A DNA stretch of 64,000 bases from an uncultured Candidatus Melainabacteria bacterium (GTDB lineage: Bacteria; Cyanobacteriota; Vampirovibrionia; Gastranaerophilales; Gastranaerophilaceae): NCBI GenBank assembly GCA_934717745.1, contig CAKUZB010000007.1, positions 1-64,000 of the forward strand, in the 5' to 3' direction. The notes under the pieces are model-generated. The model did not search any database and was not told where the DNA came from. It was given only the letters and a program-made list of their open reading frames with translations. Made by a program: the position numbers and the translations under genes. This document shows positions 25,868-34,273 of the stretch, piece by piece (the first letter of the stretch is position 1; every line of letters begins with the position of its first letter).

Positions 25868-26279
25868 AAAAGCCTCAGTAAGAATTGGCGGCGAACTTTA
25901 TTCAAAAATAGATACCGGTATTTTAGCACTGCTTGGTGTAGAAAAAGGGGATTCTATTACAAATGCTGAAAAATTGGCTGATAAAGTTCTAAAATTACGA
26001 ATTTTTGAGGACGAAAACGGCAAAATGAATAAATCTTTGCTTGATATACAAGGCGAAATGCTTGTTGTATCACAATTTACGTTATGTGGAGATTGCAAAA
26101 AAGGTACTCGGCCAAGTTTTGACAAATCAGAAAAGCCAGAACTTGCCAATAAGTTATATGAAGATTTTGTAACTATTGTCAAAACCGCTGGAATTAAGAC
26201 TGGGACTGGAAAATTTGGGGCAATGATGGACGTGGAACTCATAAATGACGGTCCTGTAACATTTATGGTGGAAAAATAA
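25842..26279 (+). CDS. dtd: D-aminoacyl-tRNA deacylase
   Basis: 145 aa, normal length. Removes D-amino acids from charged tRNA. The active-site motifs SQFTLCGDCKKGTRPSF and NDGPVT are intact (the latter carries the Gly-Pro cis motif). The start lies inside the end of the DUF115 gene, with AAAGGTG upstream. Confidence 0.95.
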   Translation: MKCLIQRVKKASVRIGGELYSKIDTGILALLGVEKGDSITNAEKLADKVLKLRIFEDENGKMNKSLLDIQGEMLVVSQFTLCGDCKKGTRPSFDKSEKPELANKLYEDFVTIVKTAGIKTGTGKFGAMMDVELINDGPVTFMVEK

Positions 26280-26291
26280 TTTTTTTTTTGT

Positions 26292-26297
26292 TATAAT
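26292..26297 (+). promoter_or_regulatory. Possible -10 with a 135-nt leader
   Basis: TATAAT after a T10 run, with no good -35. It would give the zinc-ribbon/RGG gene a long 5' leader (about 26304-26438). I see no known riboswitch in that leader. Confidence 0.4.
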
Positions 26298-26438
26298 GGG
26301 ATATGTAAAACGCATATAAACACATATAGATAAACTAGATTTAGAAGGAAAAATTAGTCCGTTATTTGATTTGATGGGATTATTGGTTTAAAAATAAAAA
26401 GATATTAGAAAAGAAAATTATAACAAGAGGCATGCCGT

Positions 26439-27797
26439 ATGTACGTAAATAAATGTATTAAGTGTGGAACAGAATTTGAAACAAAAAACCCTAAAAGAGT
26501 TATTTGTCCTAATTGTTTATACCCTGACAAAAATATGATGCCATCAGGCGGTGGCAATTCTGATGAAAACGAACATCAACACCAACAACAAGAAGAATTT
26601 AACAATAACGAAGAAAATCAAGATAAACAAGAAATTCAAAATAGTTACAATTCTGATGATTATTCTAATGGTGGTGGCTCTTATTCAGCAGGTGGATACT
26701 CTGCTGGTGGCTATTCAGCCGGAGGATACTCTGCCGGCGGATATTCAGCAGGTGGGGGCTACGATAGACCAAAACGTAATTATAATCAAGGCGGTTATCA
26801 GCAACGTGGCAGTTACGGACAAGATAGACAAGGTGGTTACCAATCACGAGGCGGCTACAGTCAAGACCGTCAAGGCGGATACCAACAACGTAGCAGTTAT
26901 GGACAAGATAGACAAGGTGGTTACCAATCACGAGGTGGCTATAGTCAAGACCGTCAAGGCGGATACCAACAACGTAGCAGTTATGGACAAGATAGACAAG
27001 GTGGTTATCAATCAAGAGGCGGTTATAGTCAAGACCGTCAAGGCGGATACCAACAACGTAGCAGTTACGGACAAGGTAACTATCAACAAAGACGTCCTCA
27101 AAGTGGCGGATTTAATCGTGGTAGCGGTAGACCTCAAAGCGGAGGTTTCAATCGTGGTGGCAGACCTCAACGTCCACAAAGACCTCAACAACAAAAACAA
27201 TTGCTTGTTAGCAAAGAGCAATTAGAACAAATTGAAATGTTATATAAATCGATGCTTCCTTTGCCAAATCCTGATGCACATGAAGTTATCGGTGAAAAAA
27301 TCGGTTTAGAACCAAGAAAAGTATTCTTTGGTATTAACTTAATTCGCCAAAAAATGATGCTTCCGAAGTTACCATTTCCTAAACGTAAATTGGCAATTTC
27401 GCCGGATCAATTAATGGCAATCAGAAGTTTATATGAACCATTATTACCACTTCCTCCAATTGGTTGTCATAAAATCATCGCAGTACAATTAAAAATGGAT
27501 GAATGGCGTGTTCACGTAGGTATCGGCTTAATCAGAAGTCAAATGGGGCTTGAACGTTGGAATCAAGACAGAGAAGATGCTCCTGAAGAATTTAAGAAAA
27601 AAGCCGAAGAAGAATCTAAAGAAACAAAGGTTAAAAAAACAACAAAAGCAAAAAAATCTACTAAAGCAGAAGTAGAAGTAGAAGAAACTCCTGCAAAAAC
27701 CGAAGCAGAAGTGGAAGCAGAACCAGAAGCGGAAGCCGTTGAAGAAAAGCCTAAAAAAAGAGGTCGCAAACCTAAAAAGACTGATGAAGAAGAATAA
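26439..27797 (+). CDS. Zinc-ribbon protein with Gly/Tyr/Arg repeats (RGG-like) and a DNA/RNA-binding type tail
   Basis: 452 aa. Residues 1-30 hold a zinc ribbon (CIKC and CPNC). Residues 80-105 are five GGYSA units. Residues 118-212 are three and a third copies of a 28-residue repeat beginning GGYQQRSSYGQDRQ, then Arg/Gly/Pro/Gln-rich sequence to about 255. Two similar helical units follow (LLVSKEQLEQIEMLY... and LAISPDQLMAIRSLY..., about 258-370), each ending in a conserved RVxxGIxLIR-like motif. The tail is Lys/Glu/Ala-rich with KKRGRKPKK, like an AT-hook. The composition suggests RNA binding or condensate formation; this is inference. It precedes rimM and trmD. Confidence 0.85.
   Translation: MYVNKCIKCGTEFETKNPKRVICPNCLYPDKNMMPSGGGNSDENEHQHQQQEEFNNNEENQDKQEIQNSYNSDDYSNGGGSYSAGGYSAGGYSAGGYSAGGYSAGGGYDRPKRNYNQGGYQQRGSYGQDRQGGYQSRGGYSQDRQGGYQQRSSYGQDRQGGYQSRGGYSQDRQGGYQQRSSYGQDRQGGYQSRGGYSQDRQGGYQQRSSYGQGNYQQRRPQSGGFNRGSGRPQSGGFNRGGRPQRPQRPQQQKQLLVSKEQLEQIEMLYKSMLPLPNPDAHEVIGEKIGLEPRKVFFGINLIRQKMMLPKLPFPKRKLAISPDQLMAIRSLYEPLLPLPPIGCHKIIAVQLKMDEWRVHVGIGLIRSQMGLERWNQDREDAPEEFKKKAEEESKETKVKKTTKAKKSTKAEVEVEETPAKTEAEVEAEPEAEAVEEKPKKRGRKPKKTDEEE
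26790..27074 (+). repeat. 84-bp tandem repeat inside the RGG-like gene
   Basis: Three full 84-bp units plus a 33-bp partial unit, each coding 28 residues. Units 2 and 3 are nearly identical in DNA, so the copy number is likely to vary between strains. Confidence 0.9.
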
Positions 27798-28305
27798 AGA
27801 CGAATATATTTCTATCGGTAAAATTTTAAACTTTCATGGAATTCAAGGTGAGGCTAAAGTTGGTTATTCAAAAAATCAAGCAGAGTTTTTGAAAACCTTA
27901 AAGTCTGCCTTTATTGAACATGAAAATGAATTTAAACCTTTCAATATAAAATACGTAAAGTTTAATAATAAATTTGCGATAATAAAATTTGAGGGAATAA
28001 ACTCGATTAACGATATTTTAGTTTACAAAAACTGTTTAATATACGTACCTCAAGACGAATTTGAAGAAGCCTTAGAAGAAGGTGAATATTTAGTTGATGA
28101 TTTAGTTGGTTTAGATGTTTACTCTAACGATAAAAAGGTCGGAGTTGTTGTCGGTGTATCTTCGAATGGTGCAAATAATTTGCTTTCTGTTAGAGGTTTA
28201 TCAAAAAAAATCTCACTTGTTCCTTTTGTCGACGCAATTGTTCCTGAAGTCGATTTGGAAAACAAAAAAGTTTATATCAATGAAATTCAAGGATTAATTG
28301 AATAA
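27784..28305 (+). CDS. rimM: Ribosome maturation factor RimM
   Basis: 173 aa, 30S assembly factor. The N-terminal domain opens with YISIGKILNFHGIQGEAKV, and the PRC-barrel domain starts with EYLVDDLVGLDVY; the C-terminal LVPFVDAIVPEVDLENKKV is typical. The ATG at 27784 lies 14 nt inside the upstream gene; a longer frame to 27739 is entirely overlapped and is rejected. Stop and trmD start overlap by one base (TAATG). Confidence 0.93.
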   Translation: MKKNKDEYISIGKILNFHGIQGEAKVGYSKNQAEFLKTLKSAFIEHENEFKPFNIKYVKFNNKFAIIKFEGINSINDILVYKNCLIYVPQDEFEEALEEGEYLVDDLVGLDVYSNDKKVGVVVGVSSNGANNLLSVRGLSKKISLVPFVDAIVPEVDLENKKVYINEIQGLIE

Positions 28306-28979
28306 TGAAATTTGATGTTTTAACATTATTTCCTGAAATGATAGAGTCTTATTGTAATTGTAGTATTTTGAAACGTGCAAAAGAATCTGAAATAATTTCA
28401 GTAAATACTGTAAATCCAAGAGATTTTACTTTGGATAAGCATAAAAAAGTTGACGATACCCCTTATGGTGGCGGTGCCGGAATGGTTTTGATGGCACAAC
28501 CTTATGTCGATGCGTACGAAAGTATTATGCAAACAGAGAATTGCTGTACTTTAATGATGACACCTCAAGGTGAACCTTTTAATAACAATGTAGCGAAGGA
28601 ATTAGCGACTTTTAACCAAATAATTATTTTATGTGGACATTATGAGGGTTATGACGAAAGAATCAGAGAAATTATCAAGCCGAGAGAAATCTCACTGGGA
28701 GATTTTGTTTTGACAGGCGGAGAATTACCCGCTTTATGTTTAATTGACTGCATTAGTAGAAAAATTGAAGGGGTTTTGGGCAAAATAGAATCTGCCGATG
28801 ACGATAGTTTTGAAAACGGATTGTTGGAGTATCCTCAATATACAAAGCCTAGAGAATACAGGGGGTTATCCGTTCCTGAAGTATTATTAAACGGTAATCA
28901 TAAAGAAATAAACGAATTTCGACAAATACAAATGCTGGAACGAACAAAACAAAGGCGTCCTGACCTGTTAAAAGATTAA
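28305..28979 (+). CDS. trmD: tRNA (guanine37-N1)-methyltransferase
   Basis: 224 aa. Trefoil-knot SPOUT enzyme with YGGGAGMVLMAQP, GHYEGYDERI, GDFVLTGGE and the C-terminal SVPEVLLNGNH motif, all in order. It is coupled to rimM, the classic pair. Its stop codon overlaps that of the convergent GntR-type gene by 4 nt, so the two genes share their ends. Confidence 0.96.
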   Translation: MKFDVLTLFPEMIESYCNCSILKRAKESEIISVNTVNPRDFTLDKHKKVDDTPYGGGAGMVLMAQPYVDAYESIMQTENCCTLMMTPQGEPFNNNVAKELATFNQIIILCGHYEGYDERIREIIKPREISLGDFVLTGGELPALCLIDCISRKIEGVLGKIESADDDSFENGLLEYPQYTKPREYRGLSVPEVLLNGNHKEINEFRQIQMLERTKQRRPDLLKD

Positions 28980-30100
28980 TTAAAATTATTATATTTTGGA
29001 TTTACTGCAACCCATTCAAACGGTTGATTATCAGGTGATGTAGGCATTGATTTTACAAAAGTTCCGCCATAACGACCTCTTGTAAAATAAACCAATCCCT
29101 CTTTTTCAAGATTATTAAATGCCTTTCTTATTGTATTCGGACTAACGTCCATAAGAGTTGACATCTCCATTATTGACGGTAATTTAGAGTTTATTGAATA
29201 TTTTTCAATAATCAAATTTTTTATTGCATCTTGAATTCTGTTATAGCGATAACCCGCAGTAAATTGAGATTTTGCAAAAACAGAGGATTCAATATTAGGT
29301 TCAAAATCAGAGGAATTTGGAAGTTTAACAACACAAGTTCCATATCTGCCACGCTTTGGTAAAAGAATTCCTTCTTGAGTTAAAATATTCAACGCATCAT
29401 GAATTGTTTTTATGCTAACTTTCATCTTTTCCGCAAGTTTTTGGTGCGTTGGTAATTTTTCGCCAATCTTAAATTCGTTAGAGATATACGTTTTTAAATC
29501 ATTTGCGACTTTTGTAATTAACGTAACAGAATTATCCTGCTTAATCTTGAAATCATCAGTTTTTAAAACCCAACTTTGATCCTTATTTGAAGTTTTTTCA
29601 ACTATTTCAAGTTCAACAAGGGCTTCCATTGCACTCCCTGTCGTGTTAATTGGAATATTAATATATTGCGAGATTGCTCGAACAGACGGTAACTGTTCAC
29701 CTTTTTTAAAATTATTTTTTAGGATAAATGTTTTTATCAACTCAATAGCAAAATCACGTTTTGAAGAAGATTTTCTTAATGTCGAATTTTTATTTTTAAT
29801 GTCCGCAATCATAGTACCAATGCACTGTTTAGAGTATACAAGACCTTTATTTTCTAACTGTCTGTAAATATTTTGAACAGTACCTGTACTAATATCCAAC
29901 AAGTCTGCCATTAAAGATTTTGGGGGCATTAAGTCATTTTGATGAATAGTTTTTTCGTAATTTTCTTCAATCCAGTTTTCAATACTTTTAACCAAATATT
30001 CGGTTTTTGAGCCGGAAATATTGACGTTAATAAAGTCTGCAAACTCACTAATAGGAATTTGTCTTAATTTTGACTTGTCGGGTTGAACGAAATTCTTCAT
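28976..30100 (-). CDS. Transcription regulator with four GntR-type winged-helix domains
   Basis: 374 aa. Four copies of the GntR winged helix are visible at about 32-98, 116-178, 196-260 and 286-350; each has the pattern basic/hydrophobic helix, (K)LP(S/T)-x-(R/K)xL/M, a recognition helix such as SPNTIRKAFNNLEKEGLVYF and a wing (TRGRYGGTFV, PKRGRYGTCVV). The second copy is the most divergent. There is no FCD, UTRA or aminotransferase effector domain, and no other domain. An extended -10 (TGTTAGAAT) lies 6 nt before the ATG without an RBS. It is divergent from metK; a target near metK is inference. Confidence 0.88.
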   Translation of the reverse strand: MKNFVQPDKSKLRQIPISEFADFINVNISGSKTEYLVKSIENWIEENYEKTIHQNDLMPPKSLMADLLDISTGTVQNIYRQLENKGLVYSKQCIGTMIADIKNKNSTLRKSSSKRDFAIELIKTFILKNNFKKGEQLPSVRAISQYINIPINTTGSAMEALVELEIVEKTSNKDQSWVLKTDDFKIKQDNSVTLITKVANDLKTYISNEFKIGEKLPTHQKLAEKMKVSIKTIHDALNILTQEGILLPKRGRYGTCVVKLPNSSDFEPNIESSVFAKSQFTAGYRYNRIQDAIKNLIIEKYSINSKLPSIMEMSTLMDVSPNTIRKAFNNLEKEGLVYFTRGRYGGTFVKSMPTSPDNQPFEWVAVNPKYNNFN

Positions 30101-30106
30101 TGCATT

Positions 30107-30112
30107 ATTCTA
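30107..30112 (-). promoter_or_regulatory. Extended -10 for leaderless GntR-type gene
   Basis: TAGAAT preceded by TGT (extended -10), with a 6-nt spacer to the ATG at 30100. Confidence 0.5.
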
Positions 30113-30146
30113 ACATATTTATAAAAAAACAATCAATATTTTAATT

Positions 30147-30176
30147 AAAACTTAATATTAAACGAAAAACTTAATA
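30147..30176. repeat. Direct repeat pair, possible operator
   Basis: AAAACTTAATA occurs at 30147-30157 and 30166-30176, 19 bp apart start to start (about two helical turns), between the GntR-type gene and metK. The region is very AT-rich, so chance is possible. Confidence 0.35.
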
Positions 30177-30226
30177 AAATTTGATTTTCATAAGTGTTTG
30201 TTTTACGATTTTAGTAACAAAGTGAT

Positions 30227-30255
30227 GCCGGGTTGGAATTAAAAACCTTACCGGC
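30227..30255 (+). promoter_or_regulatory. Hairpin in the metK leader
   Basis: GCCGG (30227-30231) pairs with CCGGC (30251-30255); an inner GG/CC pairing leaves an asymmetric internal loop and a 9-nt A-rich apical loop. It lies 27 nt before the metK ATG and 12 nt before the RBS. It stands out as GC-rich in an AT-rich leader. It does not match the SAM-I core that I know; identity open. Confidence 0.4.
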
Positions 30256-30282
30256 GAGTACATATAAATTAAGGAGAATGCA

Positions 30283-31554
30283 ATGGCATCAAAAAATTTT
30301 TTATTCACTTCTGAATCAGTAACAGAAGGACACCCAGACAAGGTTTGCGACCAAATTTCAGACGCAATCTTAGATGAATTTTTAACGAAAGACAGTAAAT
30401 CTCGTGTAGCCGCAGAAACTACCGTAACAACAGGTATGGCTCTTGTTTGCGGTGAAATTACTTCTGATTGCTACGTAGATATTCCTCAAGTAGTTAGAAA
30501 CACAATTAAAAATATCGGTTATGAAGGTGAAAACGGTGGCGGATTTGATTACAAAACTTGTGCCGTACTTACAAGTATTGACGAACAGTCAACTGATATC
30601 GCAGGCGGTGTAAACAAAGCCTTAGAATCAAGAGATGATAATGCTGATGTTTCATCACAAGAAACTGAAGAAATTGGTGCAGGCGACCAAGGTATTATGT
30701 TTGGATATGCTTGCAACGAAACACCTGAATTAATGCCTTTACCAATTAGTTTGGCTCACAGACTATCATACAGATTATCAAGAGTTAGAAAAAAAGGTTT
30801 AGTTGATTATTTAAGACCTGACGGAAAATCTCAAGTAACAGTTGAATATGTTGATGGAAAACCATCAAGAATTCACACAATCTTAATATCAACTCAACAT
30901 GACCCTGTAATTGGTACAGAAAGTGATAATCAAAAAGTTCAAGCAATTATTCAAAAAGATATTAGAGAACTTGTAATTGATTATGTGTTTAAAAATGAAA
31001 AAATTAAACCTGATGAAAACACAATTATCCTTGTAAATCCATCAGGACGTTTCGTAATTGGTGGCCCTCAAGGTGATGCAGGTTTAACAGGCAGAAAAAT
31101 CATCGTTGATACATACGGCGGATACTCAAGACATGGTGGCGGTGCATTCTCAGGAAAAGACCCAACAAAGGTAGACCGTTCTGCTGCTTATGCTGCAAGA
31201 TACGTTGCTAAAAATATCGTAAAAGCAGGTCTTGCAGAAAAATGTGAAATTGAATTAGCATACGCAATTGGTGTTGCTGAACCAATTTCTGTTTTAGTTG
31301 ATACATTCGGAACCGGCAAACTTTCTGATGAAGATTTGTCAGAAATTGTTAACAAATCATTTGATTTAAGACCGGTTGGTATTATCAACAAATTTGATTT
31401 AAGAAATTTACCGGCAAAAAATGGTGGTAAATTCTATCAAAAACTTGCTGCTTACGGACACATGGGCAGAACTGATTTAGAAGTTCCATGGGAAGAAACA
31501 GACAAAGTTGAAGAATTACAAACTATGGCTCAATCATATTCTGCTTTAGTTTAA
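30283..31554 (+). CDS. metK: S-adenosylmethionine synthetase
   Basis: 423 aa, makes SAM from Met and ATP. The motifs FTSESVTEGHPDK, GAGDQGIMFGYA, GGPQGDAGLTGRKI and GGGAFSGKDPTKVDRS are intact. Slightly longer than the usual 385-400 aa because of an insertion around residues 165-175 and 215-225. AAGGAG RBS. It is preceded by a leader hairpin and followed by a terminator. Confidence 0.97.
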   Translation: MASKNFLFTSESVTEGHPDKVCDQISDAILDEFLTKDSKSRVAAETTVTTGMALVCGEITSDCYVDIPQVVRNTIKNIGYEGENGGGFDYKTCAVLTSIDEQSTDIAGGVNKALESRDDNADVSSQETEEIGAGDQGIMFGYACNETPELMPLPISLAHRLSYRLSRVRKKGLVDYLRPDGKSQVTVEYVDGKPSRIHTILISTQHDPVIGTESDNQKVQAIIQKDIRELVIDYVFKNEKIKPDENTIILVNPSGRFVIGGPQGDAGLTGRKIIVDTYGGYSRHGGGAFSGKDPTKVDRSAAYAARYVAKNIVKAGLAEKCEIELAYAIGVAEPISVLVDTFGTGKLSDEDLSEIVNKSFDLRPVGIINKFDLRNLPAKNGGKFYQKLAAYGHMGRTDLEVPWEETDKVEELQTMAQSYSALV

Positions 31555-31565
31555 TTGAATAAATT

Positions 31566-31597
31566 TGAGGGGTATTTTTATGCCCCTCATTTATTTT
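31566..31597 (+). terminator. Terminator after metK
   Basis: TGAGGGG pairs with CCCCTCA around an AT loop, then TTTATTTTA. It lies in the 5' part of an open frame that continues into the next gene, which argues for a downstream start of that gene. Confidence 0.8.
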
Positions 31598-31609
31598 ATG
31601 GGGGATATT

Positions 31610-32536
31610 TTGAATTTTACAAAAAGAGTTTTATTTATAGGAATACCTGATATGGCTTACGTTTGCCTTGATGGTTTACTTCAAGCAGGTGTAAATATTG
31701 TTGGTGTTTTAGGTCCTAAAAAATCTCATAGCACATATGCTAATTTCAGGCAGTTTGCTTTATCAAGAAAAATGAATTTTATCGAGTGGGATAGCCTTAG
31801 AGATGAGAAATTTCTTGAAACTATAAGGGCGTTGAACTTAGATGTTGCTGTTGTTGCGTCATTTAATTACAAAATTCCAAAAGAGGTTATAGATATTCCA
31901 AAATACGGAATTATCAATATTCACCCGTCATTATTACCAAAATACAGAGGTGGAAACCCTTATTCTACCGTAATTATTAACGGAGAAAAGGAAACAGGTG
32001 TAACACTTCATTTTATGGACGAGGGATTTGACACCGGTGATATAATTACTCAAAGAAAAGTTGAAATCTCGCCAATCGAAACAATGGGAACTCTTTTCAA
32101 CAGATTGAATTTGTTAGGAATGCAAATGTTAGTTGGAGTTTTGAACGATTTGGAAAAAGGTGATTTACCAAGATATACTCAACCAAAAGGAGATTTTATT
32201 ACAGGTCAAAGTCTTAAAGACGAAGATTTATTTATCGATTATACTAAATCAGCCGTTGAGGTTGATAGATTTATCAGGGGATTGAATCCATTTTTAATCG
32301 CATCGACAACATTCAGAGGCAATATGATTAAAATATTTATGTCGAATGTTTTTGAAGGAGATTCTTCGAAGTTTTCGCCTGGTTCAATAGCAAAAGTTGA
32401 AAACGACAAATTTTATATTGCAACAGGTGATGGTTTTATATGTCCTACAGCGATACAATTCGGAAGTTTCTTTGTTGGAAATACTCAAGATTTTATCAAA
32501 ATTTTAGCCCCAAAAACAGGTGAGGTTTTTAAATAA
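31610..32536 (+). CDS. Formyltransferase-family protein (methionyl-tRNA formyltransferase-like)
   Basis: 308 aa from a TTG start at 31610, preceded by GGGGGA; upstream ATG codons lie in or next to the metK terminator and lack an RBS. The Rossmann-type domain has the catalytic Asn-His pair in IINIHPSLLPKYRG and the Asp in DEGFDTGDI; a C-terminal OB-like domain follows from about residue 200. Sequence is close to Fmt, but the motif ends RGGNP in place of RGAAP, so a role in sugar or other formylation cannot be excluded. Overlaps the next gene by one base (TAATG). Confidence 0.8.
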   Translation: MNFTKRVLFIGIPDMAYVCLDGLLQAGVNIVGVLGPKKSHSTYANFRQFALSRKMNFIEWDSLRDEKFLETIRALNLDVAVVASFNYKIPKEVIDIPKYGIINIHPSLLPKYRGGNPYSTVIINGEKETGVTLHFMDEGFDTGDIITQRKVEISPIETMGTLFNRLNLLGMQMLVGVLNDLEKGDLPRYTQPKGDFITGQSLKDEDLFIDYTKSAVEVDRFIRGLNPFLIASTTFRGNMIKIFMSNVFEGDSSKFSPGSIAKVENDKFYIATGDGFICPTAIQFGSFFVGNTQDFIKILAPKTGEVFK

Positions 32537-33363
32537 TGGAAGAATTAAAATTTTTAACAGCAGGAATGCCAATTAGAACAGATAAGAAAAAAGGGTACGA
32601 AGATGCCTTTAGGATTCTGGATGAAATGAATTTGGACGGAATTGAAGTTGAATTTGTTCAAGGTGTTCGAATGAGCGAAAAATCAAAAGAACTTGTAAAA
32701 AATGCCTCAAAAGAAAGATTGTTTACGGCTCATGGCCCATTTTTTATTAACTTGAACGCAAGAGAGCCTGAAAAAATTGAAGCAAGCATTCAAAGAATTA
32801 TTGACACCGCAACTGTTGCAAATGAATTTGGTGGCTATAGTATCACTTATCACGCAGCATTTTATTTAAATAATGATAAAGAAATCGTCTACAAGCGTGT
32901 TGTTGAACAAACTTCAAAAATTATTGAAATTTTAGAAAAAAATAATAACAAAATCTGGGTTAGACCTGAAACAACCGGAAAAGGAACTCAATGGGGTGAT
33001 GTAGATGAAATTGTAAGACTATCAAAAGAATTTGAGCAGGTTTTACCTTGCATTGATTTTTCTCATATACATGCAAGAAGTGGCGGAGGCTTTAATACAT
33101 ACGAAGATTTTTGTAACATATTAGAAAAAATTGGAACAGAATTGGGCGATATTGCACTAAACAATTTTCACGCACATTTGGCAGGAATCGCTTATACGGC
33201 AAAAGGGGAGCGAAATCACTTGCCACTAGAGGACTCTGATATGAATTACAAAGATTTACTAAAAGCATTGAAAAAATTTAACGTAAAAGGGGCTTTAGTA
33301 TGTGAAAGTCCAAACATTGAAGATGATTGCAAATTAATAAAGGAGTACTATACAACATTATGA
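32536..33363 (+). CDS. Endonuclease IV-like TIM-barrel protein
   Basis: 275 aa of the AP-endonuclease 2 / sugar-isomerase TIM-barrel superfamily. The metal-binding pattern of endonuclease IV is visible: TAHGPFFINL, ITYHAAFY, RPETTGKGTQWG, PCIDFSHIHARSGG, NNFHAHLAGIAYTAKGERNHLPL and VCESPN. The full set of His/Glu/Asp ligands favours a repair AP endonuclease (Nfo) over a sugar isomerase. It sits in an overlapping three-gene unit (31610-34112). Confidence 0.82.
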   Translation: MEELKFLTAGMPIRTDKKKGYEDAFRILDEMNLDGIEVEFVQGVRMSEKSKELVKNASKERLFTAHGPFFINLNAREPEKIEASIQRIIDTATVANEFGGYSITYHAAFYLNNDKEIVYKRVVEQTSKIIEILEKNNNKIWVRPETTGKGTQWGDVDEIVRLSKEFEQVLPCIDFSHIHARSGGGFNTYEDFCNILEKIGTELGDIALNNFHAHLAGIAYTAKGERNHLPLEDSDMNYKDLLKALKKFNVKGALVCESPNIEDDCKLIKEYYTTL

Positions 33364-34112
33364 TAAACGAAAAATCACCTCTATTCTATGAACAAGAATA
33401 TTTTGTAAGATACAGCGAAATGGATTACAAAAAACAATTAAAACCATCGGCATTTTTAAACTTTTTGCAAGACGTTGCAACAAATGCCGCAGATAAAGTT
33501 GGTTTTGGATATTACGATATTGTAGACAAAAATTTAGGGTGGTTTTTATTAAAATACCACATGGAATTTAACGATTATCCGAAAAATGTAGAAGATTTAA
33601 TTTTTAAAACCGAAGCACGTGGTTGCAATAAATTATTTGCACAACGTGATTTTGAAGTTTATACTAAATCCGGTGAATTGGTTGGCAGAATTCTAAGTTA
33701 CTGGACACTTGTTAACCTTGCAGATAAATCAATTGTACCTCCGTCAGAGGTTTTTCCGGACAAAATGAAAAAAGTTGAAAAAAGAGAAGACGACATGTCT
33801 TTTGCAAAAATTCATCCACTTGAAAGAATTGATTTTACAGAAGAATTCAAAGTAAGATTTGACGATATTGACGTAAATCAACACGTAAACAATATGAATT
33901 ACATAATTTGGGCTTTCGAAGCATTACCAAAGGATTTTAGAAGTAATTATAAATTAAAAACTTTAGAAATGGTTTACAAAAAAGAAATTCAATACGGAAA
34001 TATTGTTTTATCAGAGGTTCAATTAGACGAAAATATTGCAAAAATTTCTGTAAAAAATAAAACAACAGACGAAGATTTATGCTTAATTGAAGCAGAATTT
34101 GTAAAATTTTAA
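33360..34112 (+). CDS. Acyl-ACP thioesterase (FatA/FatB-like, double hotdog)
   Basis: 250 aa from the ATG at 33360, which overlaps the previous stop (ATGA). Two hotdog domains: the first opens YEQEYFVRYSEMD, the second FKVRFDDIDVNQHVNNMNYIIW with the Asn and His of the active site. Releases fatty acids from ACP. The context with a repair and a formyl gene does not hint at a pathway. Confidence 0.87.
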   Translation: MINEKSPLFYEQEYFVRYSEMDYKKQLKPSAFLNFLQDVATNAADKVGFGYYDIVDKNLGWFLLKYHMEFNDYPKNVEDLIFKTEARGCNKLFAQRDFEVYTKSGELVGRILSYWTLVNLADKSIVPPSEVFPDKMKKVEKREDDMSFAKIHPLERIDFTEEFKVRFDDIDVNQHVNNMNYIIWAFEALPKDFRSNYKLKTLEMVYKKEIQYGNIVLSEVQLDENIAKISVKNKTTDEDLCLIEAEFVKF

Positions 34113-34202
34113 AAAATTCTAAAAGCATGATGAGGAGTGATTTTCAACGAGTTTTAGCAATATTAACTTATGTAACAAAAATAACAATGTTTCGTCTAAA
34201 AC

Positions 34203-34234
34203 TAGCAAAAATCATGAGTTTTCGGACTTTATAT
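34203..34234 (+). promoter_or_regulatory. Two-box element, site 5 (upstream of 34274 gene)
   Basis: Box 1 tagcaa (34203-34208), 19 nt, box 2 tttatat (34228-34234) then aaatgtagg; 39 nt to the ATG. Confidence 0.6.
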
Positions 34235-34273
34235 AAATGTAGGTAAGTTTATATATTATATTGTGTGGAAACA

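Noticed and set aside
26790..27074. CRISPR-like array
   Set aside because: The repeat has no spacers and codes in frame; it is a protein repeat.
26551..27225. Long open frames in other phases and on the minus strand across the RGG-like gene
   Set aside because: They come from the repeated, stop-poor DNA. Only the frame with zinc ribbon, RBS and downstream domains makes sense.
30215..30282. SAM-I (S-box) riboswitch before metK
   Set aside because: The characteristic core with GAUGA-type kink-turn and RCCNNGGCAACC segment is not found on the correct strand.
31565..31609. N-terminal extension of the formyltransferase
   Set aside because: It would be encoded by the metK terminator hairpin; the TTG at 31610 has an RBS and fits the family's start.
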